Source of the DNA: DASRHD01 sp035499715
Lineage (GTDB): Bacteria > Verrucomicrobiota > Verrucomicrobiia > Opitutales > Opitutaceae
Assembly (NCBI GenBank): GCA_035499715.1
Contig: DATJYF010000176.1
Coordinates: forward strand, 1-6,692
Length of the DNA stretch: 6,692 bases
Reading direction: 5' to 3'
Below the pieces are notes generated by a model. That model was not told the origin of the DNA. It saw nothing but the letters and a program-made list of their open reading frames with translations, and did no database searches. Shown piece after piece: positions 1 through 5,453 of the stretch (the stretch's first letter is position 1; every line of letters begins with the position of its first letter). The position numbers and the translations under genes were made by a program.

Positions 1-189
1 CGGCGTGAGCGCGGGCGGACGCGACGGCACCGCCTTGGGCGCGGTCGCGCAGCCGGCGGCGAACAGAAGCCAGAGGGCAGAGATCAGAGGACAGAGGGCA
101 GAGATCAGAGGACAGAGGGCAGAGATCAGCCCGCCAAGCGGCTTCTGACTTCTGACTTCTGAACTCTGACTTCTGCTTTCCGTTTTCAT
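1..189 (-). CDS. Lipoprotein, N-terminal part (gene continues beyond the left edge)
   Basis: Reading leftward from an ATG at 189-187 gives 63 codons without a stop, running off the window. The product starts with a polar Lys/Arg/Ser/Gln segment (residues 1-20) and a hydrophobic stretch (21-45), followed by a lipobox-like LFAAGC with Cys47 (codon 51-49). A Pro/Ala-rich tail follows, as expected just after a lipidated cysteine, so the mature protein should be anchored to a membrane by lipidated Cys47. The start codon overlaps the stop of the release-factor-like gene as ATGA, and GGTGG lies 4 nt upstream, which suggests translational coupling. No other in-frame ATG occurs before the lipobox. Oddly, residues 21-41 come from a 21-bp repeat read as LISALCP, LISALCP, LISALWL, and residues 5-16 come from a second heptamer array. 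Function is unknown because the mature domain lies outside the window. The original start may have been displaced by repeat insertion. Confidence 0.6.
   Translation of the reverse strand, partial: MKTESRSQSSEVRSQKPLGGLISALCPLISALCPLISALWLLFAAGCATAPKAVPSRPPALTP
67..129. repeat. Tandem repeat, three 21-bp units (nine heptamers)
   Basis: Units at 67-87, 88-108 and 109-129. The last two are identical; the first differs only in its first few bases. On the minus strand each unit splits into three heptamers beginning CTG (ctgatct, ctgccct, ctgtcct). Because 21 bp equals 7 codons, the array reads in frame through the lipoprotein signal peptide. Confidence 0.9.
113..175. repeat. Imperfect inverted repeat formed by the two heptamer arrays
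   Basis: Positions 113-129 can pair with 159-175: 120-129 with 159-168 matches at 9 of 10 positions, and 113-118 with 170-175 pairs throughout if one G-T wobble is allowed. The loop contains a further 4-bp stem, ccgc (131-134) with gcgg (138-141). In the minus-strand transcript this hairpin would sit just downstream of the lipoprotein start codon. A role in translation or RNA stability is inference only. Confidence 0.5.
143..177. repeat. Heptamer tandem array, five copies of TTCTGAC-like units
   Basis: Successive units are ttctgac, ttctgac, ttctgaa, ctctgac and ttctgct. The CTG motif is on the plus strand, whereas in the 67-129 array it is on the minus strand, so the two arrays face each other around the small palindrome ccgc-caa-gcgg at 131-141. 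The array lies inside the polar start of the lipoprotein gene. Confidence 0.85.
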
Positions 190-596
190 TCTTCCACCCC
201 AATCCGGCCGCGCGCCGCCTTGTGACGGGCGCGGTGGCGCTTGGCCTCAATCATGACGGCCTTCTGACCGCGGCTTTTCTGGCGCGTGCGCCGCCGGAGC
301 AGTTCGCGCTGCTGCCGGACCGCGGCGACGGCGGCACGGCGCCGCGCCTCGAGCCGGGCGCACAGCTCGGCCCAGGCCAGCGCGCGGTTGGCGGCTTGCG
401 AACGCTCGCGCTGCACGCGAACCTCCGTGCCGGTTGGAAAATGACGCAGCCAGACGGTGGACGAGGTCTTGTTGATCTTCTGGCCGCCCGGGCCGCGGCC
501 GCGGATGAATTTTTCCTCCACCTCGGCCGCGCGCAGACCCAGCGCGGCGAGCCGCCGCTGCAAATTTTCGTCAAGTTGATCGAAGCCGTCTGCCAT
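186..596 (-). CDS. Release-factor-like protein (GGQ domain, ribosome rescue type)
   Basis: A 136-residue protein related to the catalytic domain of class I peptide chain release factors, without the codon-recognition domains of RF1/RF2. The signature GRGPGGQKINKTSS covers about residues 33-46, with GGQ at 37-39. In this family the GGQ loop enters the ribosomal peptidyl transferase centre and promotes hydrolysis of peptidyl-tRNA. The C-terminal third (about 82-133) is very rich in Arg and Lys, like the tail of ArfB, which binds the empty mRNA channel of stalled ribosomes. The spacing of the motif and the following HFPTGTEVRVQRERSQAANR region recall the mitochondrial C12orf65 (mtRF-R) branch more than classical ArfB, and the protein is too short for PrfH. 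A role in rescue of stalled ribosomes is therefore inferred. It is divergent from the Bat operon and overlaps the downstream lipoprotein gene by ATGA. No Shine-Dalgarno motif is seen before its ATG. Confidence 0.88.
   Translation of the reverse strand: MADGFDQLDENLQRRLAALGLRAAEVEEKFIRGRGPGGQKINKTSSTVWLRHFPTGTEVRVQRERSQAANRALAWAELCARLEARRRAAVAAVRQQRELLRRRTRQKSRGQKAVMIEAKRHRARHKAARGRIGVEE
194..198 (-). promoter_or_regulatory. Possible ribosome binding site of the lipoprotein gene
   Basis: Minus-strand GGTGG ends 4 nt before the ATG at 189-187 and lies inside the last codons of the release-factor-like gene. It supports the choice of this start and coupling to the upstream gene. The spacing is slightly short. 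Confidence 0.35.
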
Positions 597-620
597 GGCG
601 CATCTGAGTGAAACCTTATT

Positions 621-639
621 GGTTTGTTCCAGTCAAACC
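621..639. promoter_or_regulatory. Inverted repeat in the divergent intergenic region
   Basis: GGTTTG (621-626) and CAAACC (634-639) form a perfect 6-bp inverted repeat separated by 7 bases, within the 94-bp gap between the release-factor-like gene and moxR. It could be an operator half-site pair or a small hairpin. A TTGACT hexamer lies on the minus strand at 636-631, but no good -10 box follows it. The surroundings are more AT-rich than the flanking genes, as expected for a promoter region. Confidence 0.3.
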
Positions 640-690
640 TCGCGAAAAGTTTCCCTCGCGCCCCGCGCCCTGTCTCATTTCATTTGCCTT

Positions 691-1659
691 ATGCCCACCG
701 GATCCGCCTGGTCCCAAAAACTTCGCGAAGAAATCAGCAAGGCCGTCATCGGCCAGGATGCCGTCGTCGAGCGCCTGCTCGTCGCGCTGCTGGCCAACGG
801 CCACGTGCTCCTCGAGGGCATGCCCGGCCTCGCCAAGACTTTGCTGGTCAAGTCTCTCGGCACCGCGCTCGGCGTGCAGTTCGACCGCATCCAGTTCACG
901 CCCGACCTGCTGCCCAGCGACGTCGTCGGCACCATGATCTTCTCCCCCAAGGACGGCACGTTCACGCCGCACCGCGGGCCGATCTTTTCCAACCTCGTCC
1001 TCGCCGACGAAATCAACCGCGCCCCGGCCAAGGTGCAGAGCGCGCTGCTCGAGGCCATGCAGGAACGGCAGGTGACGATCGGCGGCCAGACCCACGTCCT
1101 GCCGCGGCCGTTCTTCGTCATGGCCACGCAGAATCCCATCGAGCAGGAGGGCACCTATCCGCTGCCGGAGGCGCAGACCGACCGCTTCCTGTTCAAGCTG
1201 CTCGTCAACTACCCGAGCGCAGAGGAGGAAGGCAACATGCTCGCGCGCTGGGGCCAGGTTACGCGCCAGCCCGAGCTCGCCGCCGTCTCGAGCGGCGAGG
1301 AGCTGCTCGCGCTGCGCACCGAGGTGGACAAAATCCACGTCGCTCCCGCCGTGCAGGGCTACATTCTTTCGCTCGTCCGCGCCACCCGCGCACTGGCCGA
1401 GCCCGGCGGCAACGGCGCCGCTCCGCGCCAGCTCAATTTCGGCGCCTCGCCGCGCGCCTCGCTCGCCTTCTACCAGGCCGGCCGCGCCCTCGCCTGGTTG
1501 CGCGGCCAGGATTTTGTCAGCCCTTCCATCGTGCAGGAACTCGCGCCCGAGGTGCTCCGCCACCGCGTCGGTCTGACCTACGAGACTGAGGCCGCGGAGG
1601 TCACCGCCGACAAAATCGTCGCGCAAATCCTGGAAAAAACGCCCGTGCCGGCAAAATGA
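691..1659 (+). CDS. moxR: MoxR-family AAA+ ATPase, first gene of the Bat operon
   Basis: A 322-residue cytoplasmic AAA+ ATPase of the MoxR family, at full family length. Visible motifs are Walker A GMPGLAKT (43-50), the MoxR-typical FTPDLLPSDVVG (69-80), Walker B LVLADE (102-107) followed by INRAPAKVQSALLEAMQE, sensor 1 MATQNP with Asn148, a candidate arginine finger at Arg165 in QTDRF, and GASPRA in the C-terminal lid (sensor 2). MoxR ATPases act as chaperone-like machines working with von Willebrand A domain proteins, here encoded directly downstream. The ATG at 691 is preferred: it places about 10 residues before the conserved LREEISKAVIGQ segment. An in-frame ATG at 595 would add 32 unconserved residues and overlap the start of the divergent gene. 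No Shine-Dalgarno motif is seen. The stop overlaps the next start as ATGA. Confidence 0.95.
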   Translation: MPTGSAWSQKLREEISKAVIGQDAVVERLLVALLANGHVLLEGMPGLAKTLLVKSLGTALGVQFDRIQFTPDLLPSDVVGTMIFSPKDGTFTPHRGPIFSNLVLADEINRAPAKVQSALLEAMQERQVTIGGQTHVLPRPFFVMATQNPIEQEGTYPLPEAQTDRFLFKLLVNYPSAEEEGNMLARWGQVTRQPELAAVSSGEELLALRTEVDKIHVAPAVQGYILSLVRATRALAEPGGNGAAPRQLNFGASPRASLAFYQAGRALAWLRGQDFVSPSIVQELAPEVLRHRVGLTYETEAAEVTADKIVAQILEKTPVPAK

Positions 1660-2624
1660 GCCGGCGGCCAAGCAGCATGCCCGCGGCCAAGGAAAACCAT
1701 CTTGCTTCGATCGAGGCGCCGCTCGCCCTGCTCCGCCGGCTGGAGTGGCGCGTGCGGCACGCCGTCGAAACCATCCTCAGCGGCGAATACCGCTCCGCCT
1801 TCCGCGGCCGCGGCATGGAATTCGACCAGGTGGTGAAGTACGAATTCGGCGACGACGTGCGCGACATCGACTGGAACGTCACGGCGCGGCTCGGCGAGCC
1901 CTACCGGAAAAAATTTGTCGAGGAGCGCGAGGTCACGCTTCTCATCGTCTTCGAGGACTCGGCCAGCCTGCAGTTCGGCTCCGGCGCGCTCTCGAAACGC
2001 GAGGCGCTGCTCGAGCTCGCCGGCCTCGTCATGCTGCTCGGTGCGGTCAATCGCGACCGCGTCGGCTTCGTCCATGCCACGCCGCAGGGCCATCTTTTCC
2101 GCGAGCCCGTGCGCGGGCGCGGACGCATCCTGCACGCGGCCGCATCCCTGCTCAGCCAGCCTCCGCCGGCGATTGATTCCGGATTGCCGATCGCGGATCG
2201 CGGAATGGAAAAAACTTCCCGCGCCGCGCCGCGCCAATCCGAAATTCCCTGGCGCCTGCTCTCCCGCGCCACACCCAAGCACACCATCCTCGTCTGGCTC
2301 GGCGATTTCCCGGCGCGACCCGCGCCCGAAGGCTGGTCCATCCTCCAGCGGCGTTATCAGACCATGGGATTCCGCGTGGACGATCCGTGGGAACGCTCGC
2401 TGCCGGCGGGCGAAACTTTCGCCGCCTACGATCCGCTGGCCAGCCGTCTGGTCATGCTCGACGGTTCGGCGGCGCAACGCACGGCGCACGCGGAGTGGCG
2501 CGCCGGCCGCGAAGCCGCCTGGTCCGCGCTTTTTCCCGACCCGCGCAGCCGCCTCGTCGTCACCACCGGGGAGGACCGCCTCGACGCGCTGGTTAAATTT
2601 TTCCACGCGCGCATGCGCAGCTGA
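1656..2624 (+). CDS. DUF58 protein (VWA-like partner of MoxR)
   Basis: A 322-residue protein without membrane segments. The DUF58 signature is clear: GRGMEFDQVVKYEFGDDVRDIDWN (about 51-74), followed by TARLGEPYRKKFVEERE, where the family usually has the Arg-rich approach to its VWA-like strand. DUF58 proteins are almost always encoded next to MoxR ATPases and are thought to be clients or adaptors of them. In the metal-site position the family's DxSxS reads E100-D-S-A-S104, so Asp is replaced by Glu; a later acidic residue is present in WLGDF. Residues 172-183, in the loop between the helix ending AASLLSQ and the later PWRLLSR helix, are encoded by a GAT-type heptamer array, giving a longer, low-conservation linker (about 169-198). 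It overlaps moxR by 4 bp and ends 2 bp before batA. A second ATG at 1677 (Met8) is an alternative start. Confidence 0.92.
   Translation: MSRRPSSMPAAKENHLASIEAPLALLRRLEWRVRHAVETILSGEYRSAFRGRGMEFDQVVKYEFGDDVRDIDWNVTARLGEPYRKKFVEEREVTLLIVFEDSASLQFGSGALSKREALLELAGLVMLLGAVNRDRVGFVHATPQGHLFREPVRGRGRILHAAASLLSQPPPAIDSGLPIADRGMEKTSRAAPRQSEIPWRLLSRATPKHTILVWLGDFPARPAPEGWSILQRRYQTMGFRVDDPWERSLPAGETFAAYDPLASRLVMLDGSAAQRTAHAEWRAGREAAWSALFPDPRSRLVVTTGEDRLDALVKFFHARMRS
2171..2205. repeat. Heptamer array inside the DUF58 gene
   Basis: Five consecutive heptamers: gattgat, tccggat, tgccgat, cgcggat, cgcggaa. The first four end in GAT. The inverted hexamers attccg (2176-2181) and cggaat (2201-2206) flank most of it. 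The array is in frame and encodes residues 172-183 of the DUF58 protein. It resembles the heptamer-based arrays at 67-177 in period but not in sequence. Confidence 0.7.
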
Positions 2625-2626
2625 AC

Positions 2627-3601
2627 ATGGACAACTACGTCCTCCACGATCCCCTCTGGCTTCTGACGCTGCTGGCCCTTCCGGCCGCGGTCTGGCTGCG
2701 GCAGCGCCGGCGCGTACCCGTGCTCTTCGTGCCGTTCGCCGCGGCGTGGTACCGCCCGTCGCTCGCGCCGGCCTCCCGCTGGCCGCTCATCCTCGCCGGC
2801 GCCGGACTCGTCCTCATCATCGCCGCGCTCGCCCGGCCCCAGCGCGTGGACGACAAGCGCGAGGTGCACTCGCAGGGCTATGACATCATGCTCGCCATCG
2901 ATTTGTCCGGCTCGATGATGACGCCGGATTACGAGAAGGACGGCCAGGCCCTCACCCGCCTGCAGGCGATCAAGCCCGTCATCCAGGCCTTCATCGACCG
3001 CCGGACCAACGACCGGATCGGCGTCGTGCTCTTTGCCAAAAACGCCTACACGCTTGCGCCGCTCACCTTCGATCACGCCTGGCTGGCGCGCCAGGTCGAA
3101 CGCCTGCGCATCGGCCTGGTCGATCCCAACCAGACCGCGATCGGCGACGGCCTCGGCCTCGCCCTCACCCGCCTCGAGCAGCCGGCGCGCACCGACCAGG
3201 GCCACCGCCAGGGCGCCTTCGTCGTCCTCCTGACCGACGGCGCCAACAATGCCGGTGCGCTCGCGCCCCGGCAGGCGGCGGACATCGCCCGTTCGCGCGA
3301 CATTCCGATCTACACCATCGGCGCCGGCCACGACGCCGACCTCGACGAAGACGCGCTCATCGACATCGCCGACGCGACGGGCGGGAAATATTTCCGCGCG
3401 GCGGATTCCGACACGATTGAAAACGCCTTCAAGGCGATCGATCGGGCGCAAAAAATCGAATTCCAGGCCCACTCCTACCTCGTCACGACCGAACTTTTTC
3501 CCTGGCTTGCCGTGCCCGGCGCCGCGTTGCTGCTGCTCGCCGCGCTGCTTGTCCGCGGGGACGCGGCCGCCCGCCCGCAACCAGCGCCGCGTTTGTCATG
3601 A
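2627..3601 (+). CDS. batA: BatA, membrane-anchored VWA-domain protein
   Basis: A 324-residue protein with the BatA layout: a membrane segment near residues 9-24, a second near 52-69 ending in the family motif ALARPQ, a VWA domain (about 85-270), and a C-terminal membrane segment in LFPWLAVPGAALLLLAALLV. The VWA metal site is complete: D92-L-S-G-S96, Thr170 in NQTAIGDG, and Asp204 in TDGANNAG. The VWA domain is expected to bind a divalent metal and mediate protein contacts. Bat proteins are named from Bacteroides aerotolerance and are linked to envelope or oxidative stress survival; the biochemical activity is not settled. The gene starts 2 bp after the DUF58 stop without a Shine-Dalgarno motif and overlaps batB by ATGA, consistent with coupled translation. 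No separate small gene (such as the DUF4381 gene of many proteobacterial operons) lies before it. Confidence 0.95.
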   Translation: MDNYVLHDPLWLLTLLALPAAVWLRQRRRVPVLFVPFAAAWYRPSLAPASRWPLILAGAGLVLIIAALARPQRVDDKREVHSQGYDIMLAIDLSGSMMTPDYEKDGQALTRLQAIKPVIQAFIDRRTNDRIGVVLFAKNAYTLAPLTFDHAWLARQVERLRIGLVDPNQTAIGDGLGLALTRLEQPARTDQGHRQGAFVVLLTDGANNAGALAPRQAADIARSRDIPIYTIGAGHDADLDEDALIDIADATGGKYFRAADSDTIENAFKAIDRAQKIEFQAHSYLVTTELFPWLAVPGAALLLLAALLVRGDAAARPQPAPRLS

Positions 3602-5448
3602 GTTTCTACTGGCCCCATCTGCTTTGGCTCTTGTCCGCGCCCACCGCGCTGCTGGCGTGGGGGCTGGTCCGCCGCACTGCCGCCGTGCGCTCCCTCCATC
3701 CGAAAATCATTCACGCCGAGGCGGACGCGCGGCATTTGGCGCTGGTTTCCTCGCCGGCCAAAAGCACCGGCCGCGCCCGGCCCTGGCTTTGCGCCGGCCT
3801 CGCGCTCGCCATCGTCGCCCTCGCCCGGCCGCAATGGGGCCGGATCGATGAGCCGGTCTTCGACCAGTCGCGCGAGATCCTGCTCGCGCTGGATCTTTCC
3901 CGCAGCATGAACACGCAGGATGTGGCGCCGTCGCGCCTCGACCGCGCCAAGCTCCTCATCCAGTCGCTCCTCGACCGGCTGCGTGGCGAGCGCGTCGGCC
4001 TGGCGGTCTTCTCCGGCACGTCCTTCCTGCAATGCCCGCTCAGCGCGGATTACGAAATCCTCCGCGAGTTCCTGCCCACGCTCAACACCGGCTTCATGCC
4101 CGAAGGCGGCACCAATTACCACGATCTCCTTGAAACGGCCCTCGATGCCTTCAGCACCGACGCCAGCGCCGACCGTTACCTCATCATCCTCAGCGACGGC
4201 GAGGCGACCGACGACGACTGGCGGCCGCTGGTCGACGACTTGAAGAAAAAGAACATCCGGGTCATCGGCCTCGGTGTCGGCACCGCGGCCGGCGCGATGA
4301 TCCCCGACGGCGCAGGCGGCTTCGTCAAGGATGAGCGTGGCGCGGTCCACCTCGCCAAGCTGGAGAGCTCGACCCTCCGCGAACTCGCCGAAAAAACCGG
4401 CGGCACTTACGCCGATGCCAGCAGCTGGGTCGATCTCCCCGCGCTGCTCCAGGCCACGGTCGACGCCGGCCGCCGCGGCCAGTTCCGCGAGGAAAACCGC
4501 ACCCGTTTCGTCGAACGCTTTCAATGGGCCCTCGCCCCTGCGCTGCTCTGCCTGCTCATCAGCTTCTGGCGCGAATTTCCCGTGCGCCCGCGGCCGCGCG
4601 AGGTGCGCCTTGCGCCGGTTTCCGAAACCGGGCGGAAGCCGGCGGTGAGCACGGCCGGCGCGGCGGCACTCTGCCTTCTGGCTGCCGCCGGCATTTTTTC
4701 GCCACGCCTTCGCGCCGAGGACGAAACCGCCTACGCCGCCCCGCTGGCCGACCTTGTCGGACATCTTTCCGCGCAGAACACCACCACCGCCCGCAACTGG
4801 GCCGACCTCGCCCAAGCCACCGTCACTTACGGCCAGCGCCTGCAAACCGCGCAAAAACCCGTGCCCGCCGGGCCGGTGCGCGACGCCCTCACCGCCGTGG
4901 ACGCCGGTGAAACCCTCGACGGCAAGGCCGCCGACTGGCCGCAACTCCGCCGCGAACTCGCCACGCTGCTGAAGAAACCCCCTCAACAAAAGCCGCCGCC
5001 CCAGAAACAGCCTCGGCAAAATCAGTCGCAGAAACAGCAAAATCAGCAGCAGCAGAACCAAAATAGTCGGAGCCAAAATTCCTCGCCGCAGAACCAGCCC
5101 GGTGGCGAACAGTCGCAGCAAAATCAGGAGCAAAAATCTTCCGCCCAAAATCCGCAGCCGGCCCGGAGCCAAAATTCACCCGACAACCATCCATCTCCGC
5201 TCGGGCCGTCCGCCTTTGGCCCCATGCAATCTCCGCCGCCCCCCGCCAAGCCGCAAATCTCCGACGGCCGCGAACTCCAAAAATTCGGCGGCACGCCGCA
5301 GCAAAAAAATCCCGAGTCCGCCGATCCCGCCCTGGCCGTGCCGCTGGAAAAACTCGACCAGCTCAAGCAACAGGACTCGCCCGCCGTCCTCTACGAGCTC
5401 ATGCGGGGCGAAAACAAGCCCCAAAAACAAAACGGAGAAAATTGGTGA
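3598..5448 (+). CDS. batB: BatB-BatC fusion: VWA protein with Q/N-rich periplasmic tail
   Basis: A 616-residue protein, roughly twice the length of a plain BatB. Residues 1-325 are BatB-like: membrane segments near 6-24 and 62-76 (ending ALARPQWG), a VWA domain with a complete metal site (D99-L-S-R-S103, Thr172 in GGTNY, Asp200 in SDGE), and a membrane segment near 308-323. After a basic linker, residues 350-373 look like a signal peptide: a hydrophobic core then LRA before acidic EDE. Next comes a short helical region (about 375-460), possibly a degenerate TPR, then a Gln/Asn/Pro/Ser-rich stretch (about 461-570). The conserved-looking end, PLEKLDQLKQQDSPAVLYELMRGE, finishes in NW. TPR plus Q/N-rich linker is the usual make-up of BatC, so I read this as a BatB-BatC fusion whose tail is periplasmic; the topology is inference. 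It overlaps batA by 4 bp and ends 5 bp before batD. Confidence 0.92.
   Translation: MSFYWPHLLWLLSAPTALLAWGLVRRTAAVRSLHPKIIHAEADARHLALVSSPAKSTGRARPWLCAGLALAIVALARPQWGRIDEPVFDQSREILLALDLSRSMNTQDVAPSRLDRAKLLIQSLLDRLRGERVGLAVFSGTSFLQCPLSADYEILREFLPTLNTGFMPEGGTNYHDLLETALDAFSTDASADRYLIILSDGEATDDDWRPLVDDLKKKNIRVIGLGVGTAAGAMIPDGAGGFVKDERGAVHLAKLESSTLRELAEKTGGTYADASSWVDLPALLQATVDAGRRGQFREENRTRFVERFQWALAPALLCLLISFWREFPVRPRPREVRLAPVSETGRKPAVSTAGAAALCLLAAAGIFSPRLRAEDETAYAAPLADLVGHLSAQNTTTARNWADLAQATVTYGQRLQTAQKPVPAGPVRDALTAVDAGETLDGKAADWPQLRRELATLLKKPPQQKPPPQKQPRQNQSQKQQNQQQQNQNSRSQNSSPQNQPGGEQSQQNQEQKSSAQNPQPARSQNSPDNHPSPLGPSAFGPMQSPPPPAKPQISDGRELQKFGGTPQQKNPESADPALAVPLEKLDQLKQQDSPAVLYELMRGENKPQKQNGENW
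4975..5300 (+). repeat. Low-complexity, A-rich Q/N repeat region within batB
   Basis: This stretch is visibly richer in A than the flanking coding sequence and encodes mainly Gln, Asn, Lys, Ser and Pro. Asn is mostly AAT although AAC prevails elsewhere. It contains direct repeats: cggagccaaaattc at 5068-5081 and 5164-5177 (14 bp), and cagcaaaatcag at 5035-5046 and 5116-5127 (12 bp). It is in frame throughout and is probably a flexible spacer prone to slippage or recombination changes in length. Confidence 0.75.
5444..5448 (+). promoter_or_regulatory. Ribosome binding site of batD, overlapping the batB stop
   Basis: GGTGA, complementary to the TCACC of the 16S anti-Shine-Dalgarno region, ends 5 nt before the batD ATG at 5454 and includes the batB TGA. 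It is the only recognisable Shine-Dalgarno motif in the operon and supports the batD start. Confidence 0.45.
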
Positions 5449-5453
5449 CCCCC

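Noticed and set aside
67..177. CRISPR array
   Set aside because: Repeats are directly adjacent 7/21-bp tandem units without unique spacers, and no cas gene is nearby.
608..636. Sigma70-type promoter on the minus strand (TTGACT at 636-631)
   Set aside because: The hexamer at the expected spacing (613-608) is TTTCAC, a poor -10 box; not strong enough to annotate as a promoter.
595..690. N-terminal extension of MoxR from the ATG at 595
   Set aside because: It would overlap the start of the divergent gene and add 32 residues unlike the family; the ATG at 691 fits the usual MoxR N-terminus.
616..1671. Minus-strand open frame opposite moxR
   Set aside because: Antisense shadow of a well-conserved ATPase gene; no family motif in its translation.
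3475..5172. Long minus-strand open frame (565 codons) opposite batA/batB
   Set aside because: It mirrors GC-rich codons of two clearly real genes, and the translation is Gly/Arg/Leu-rich with no recognisable domain.
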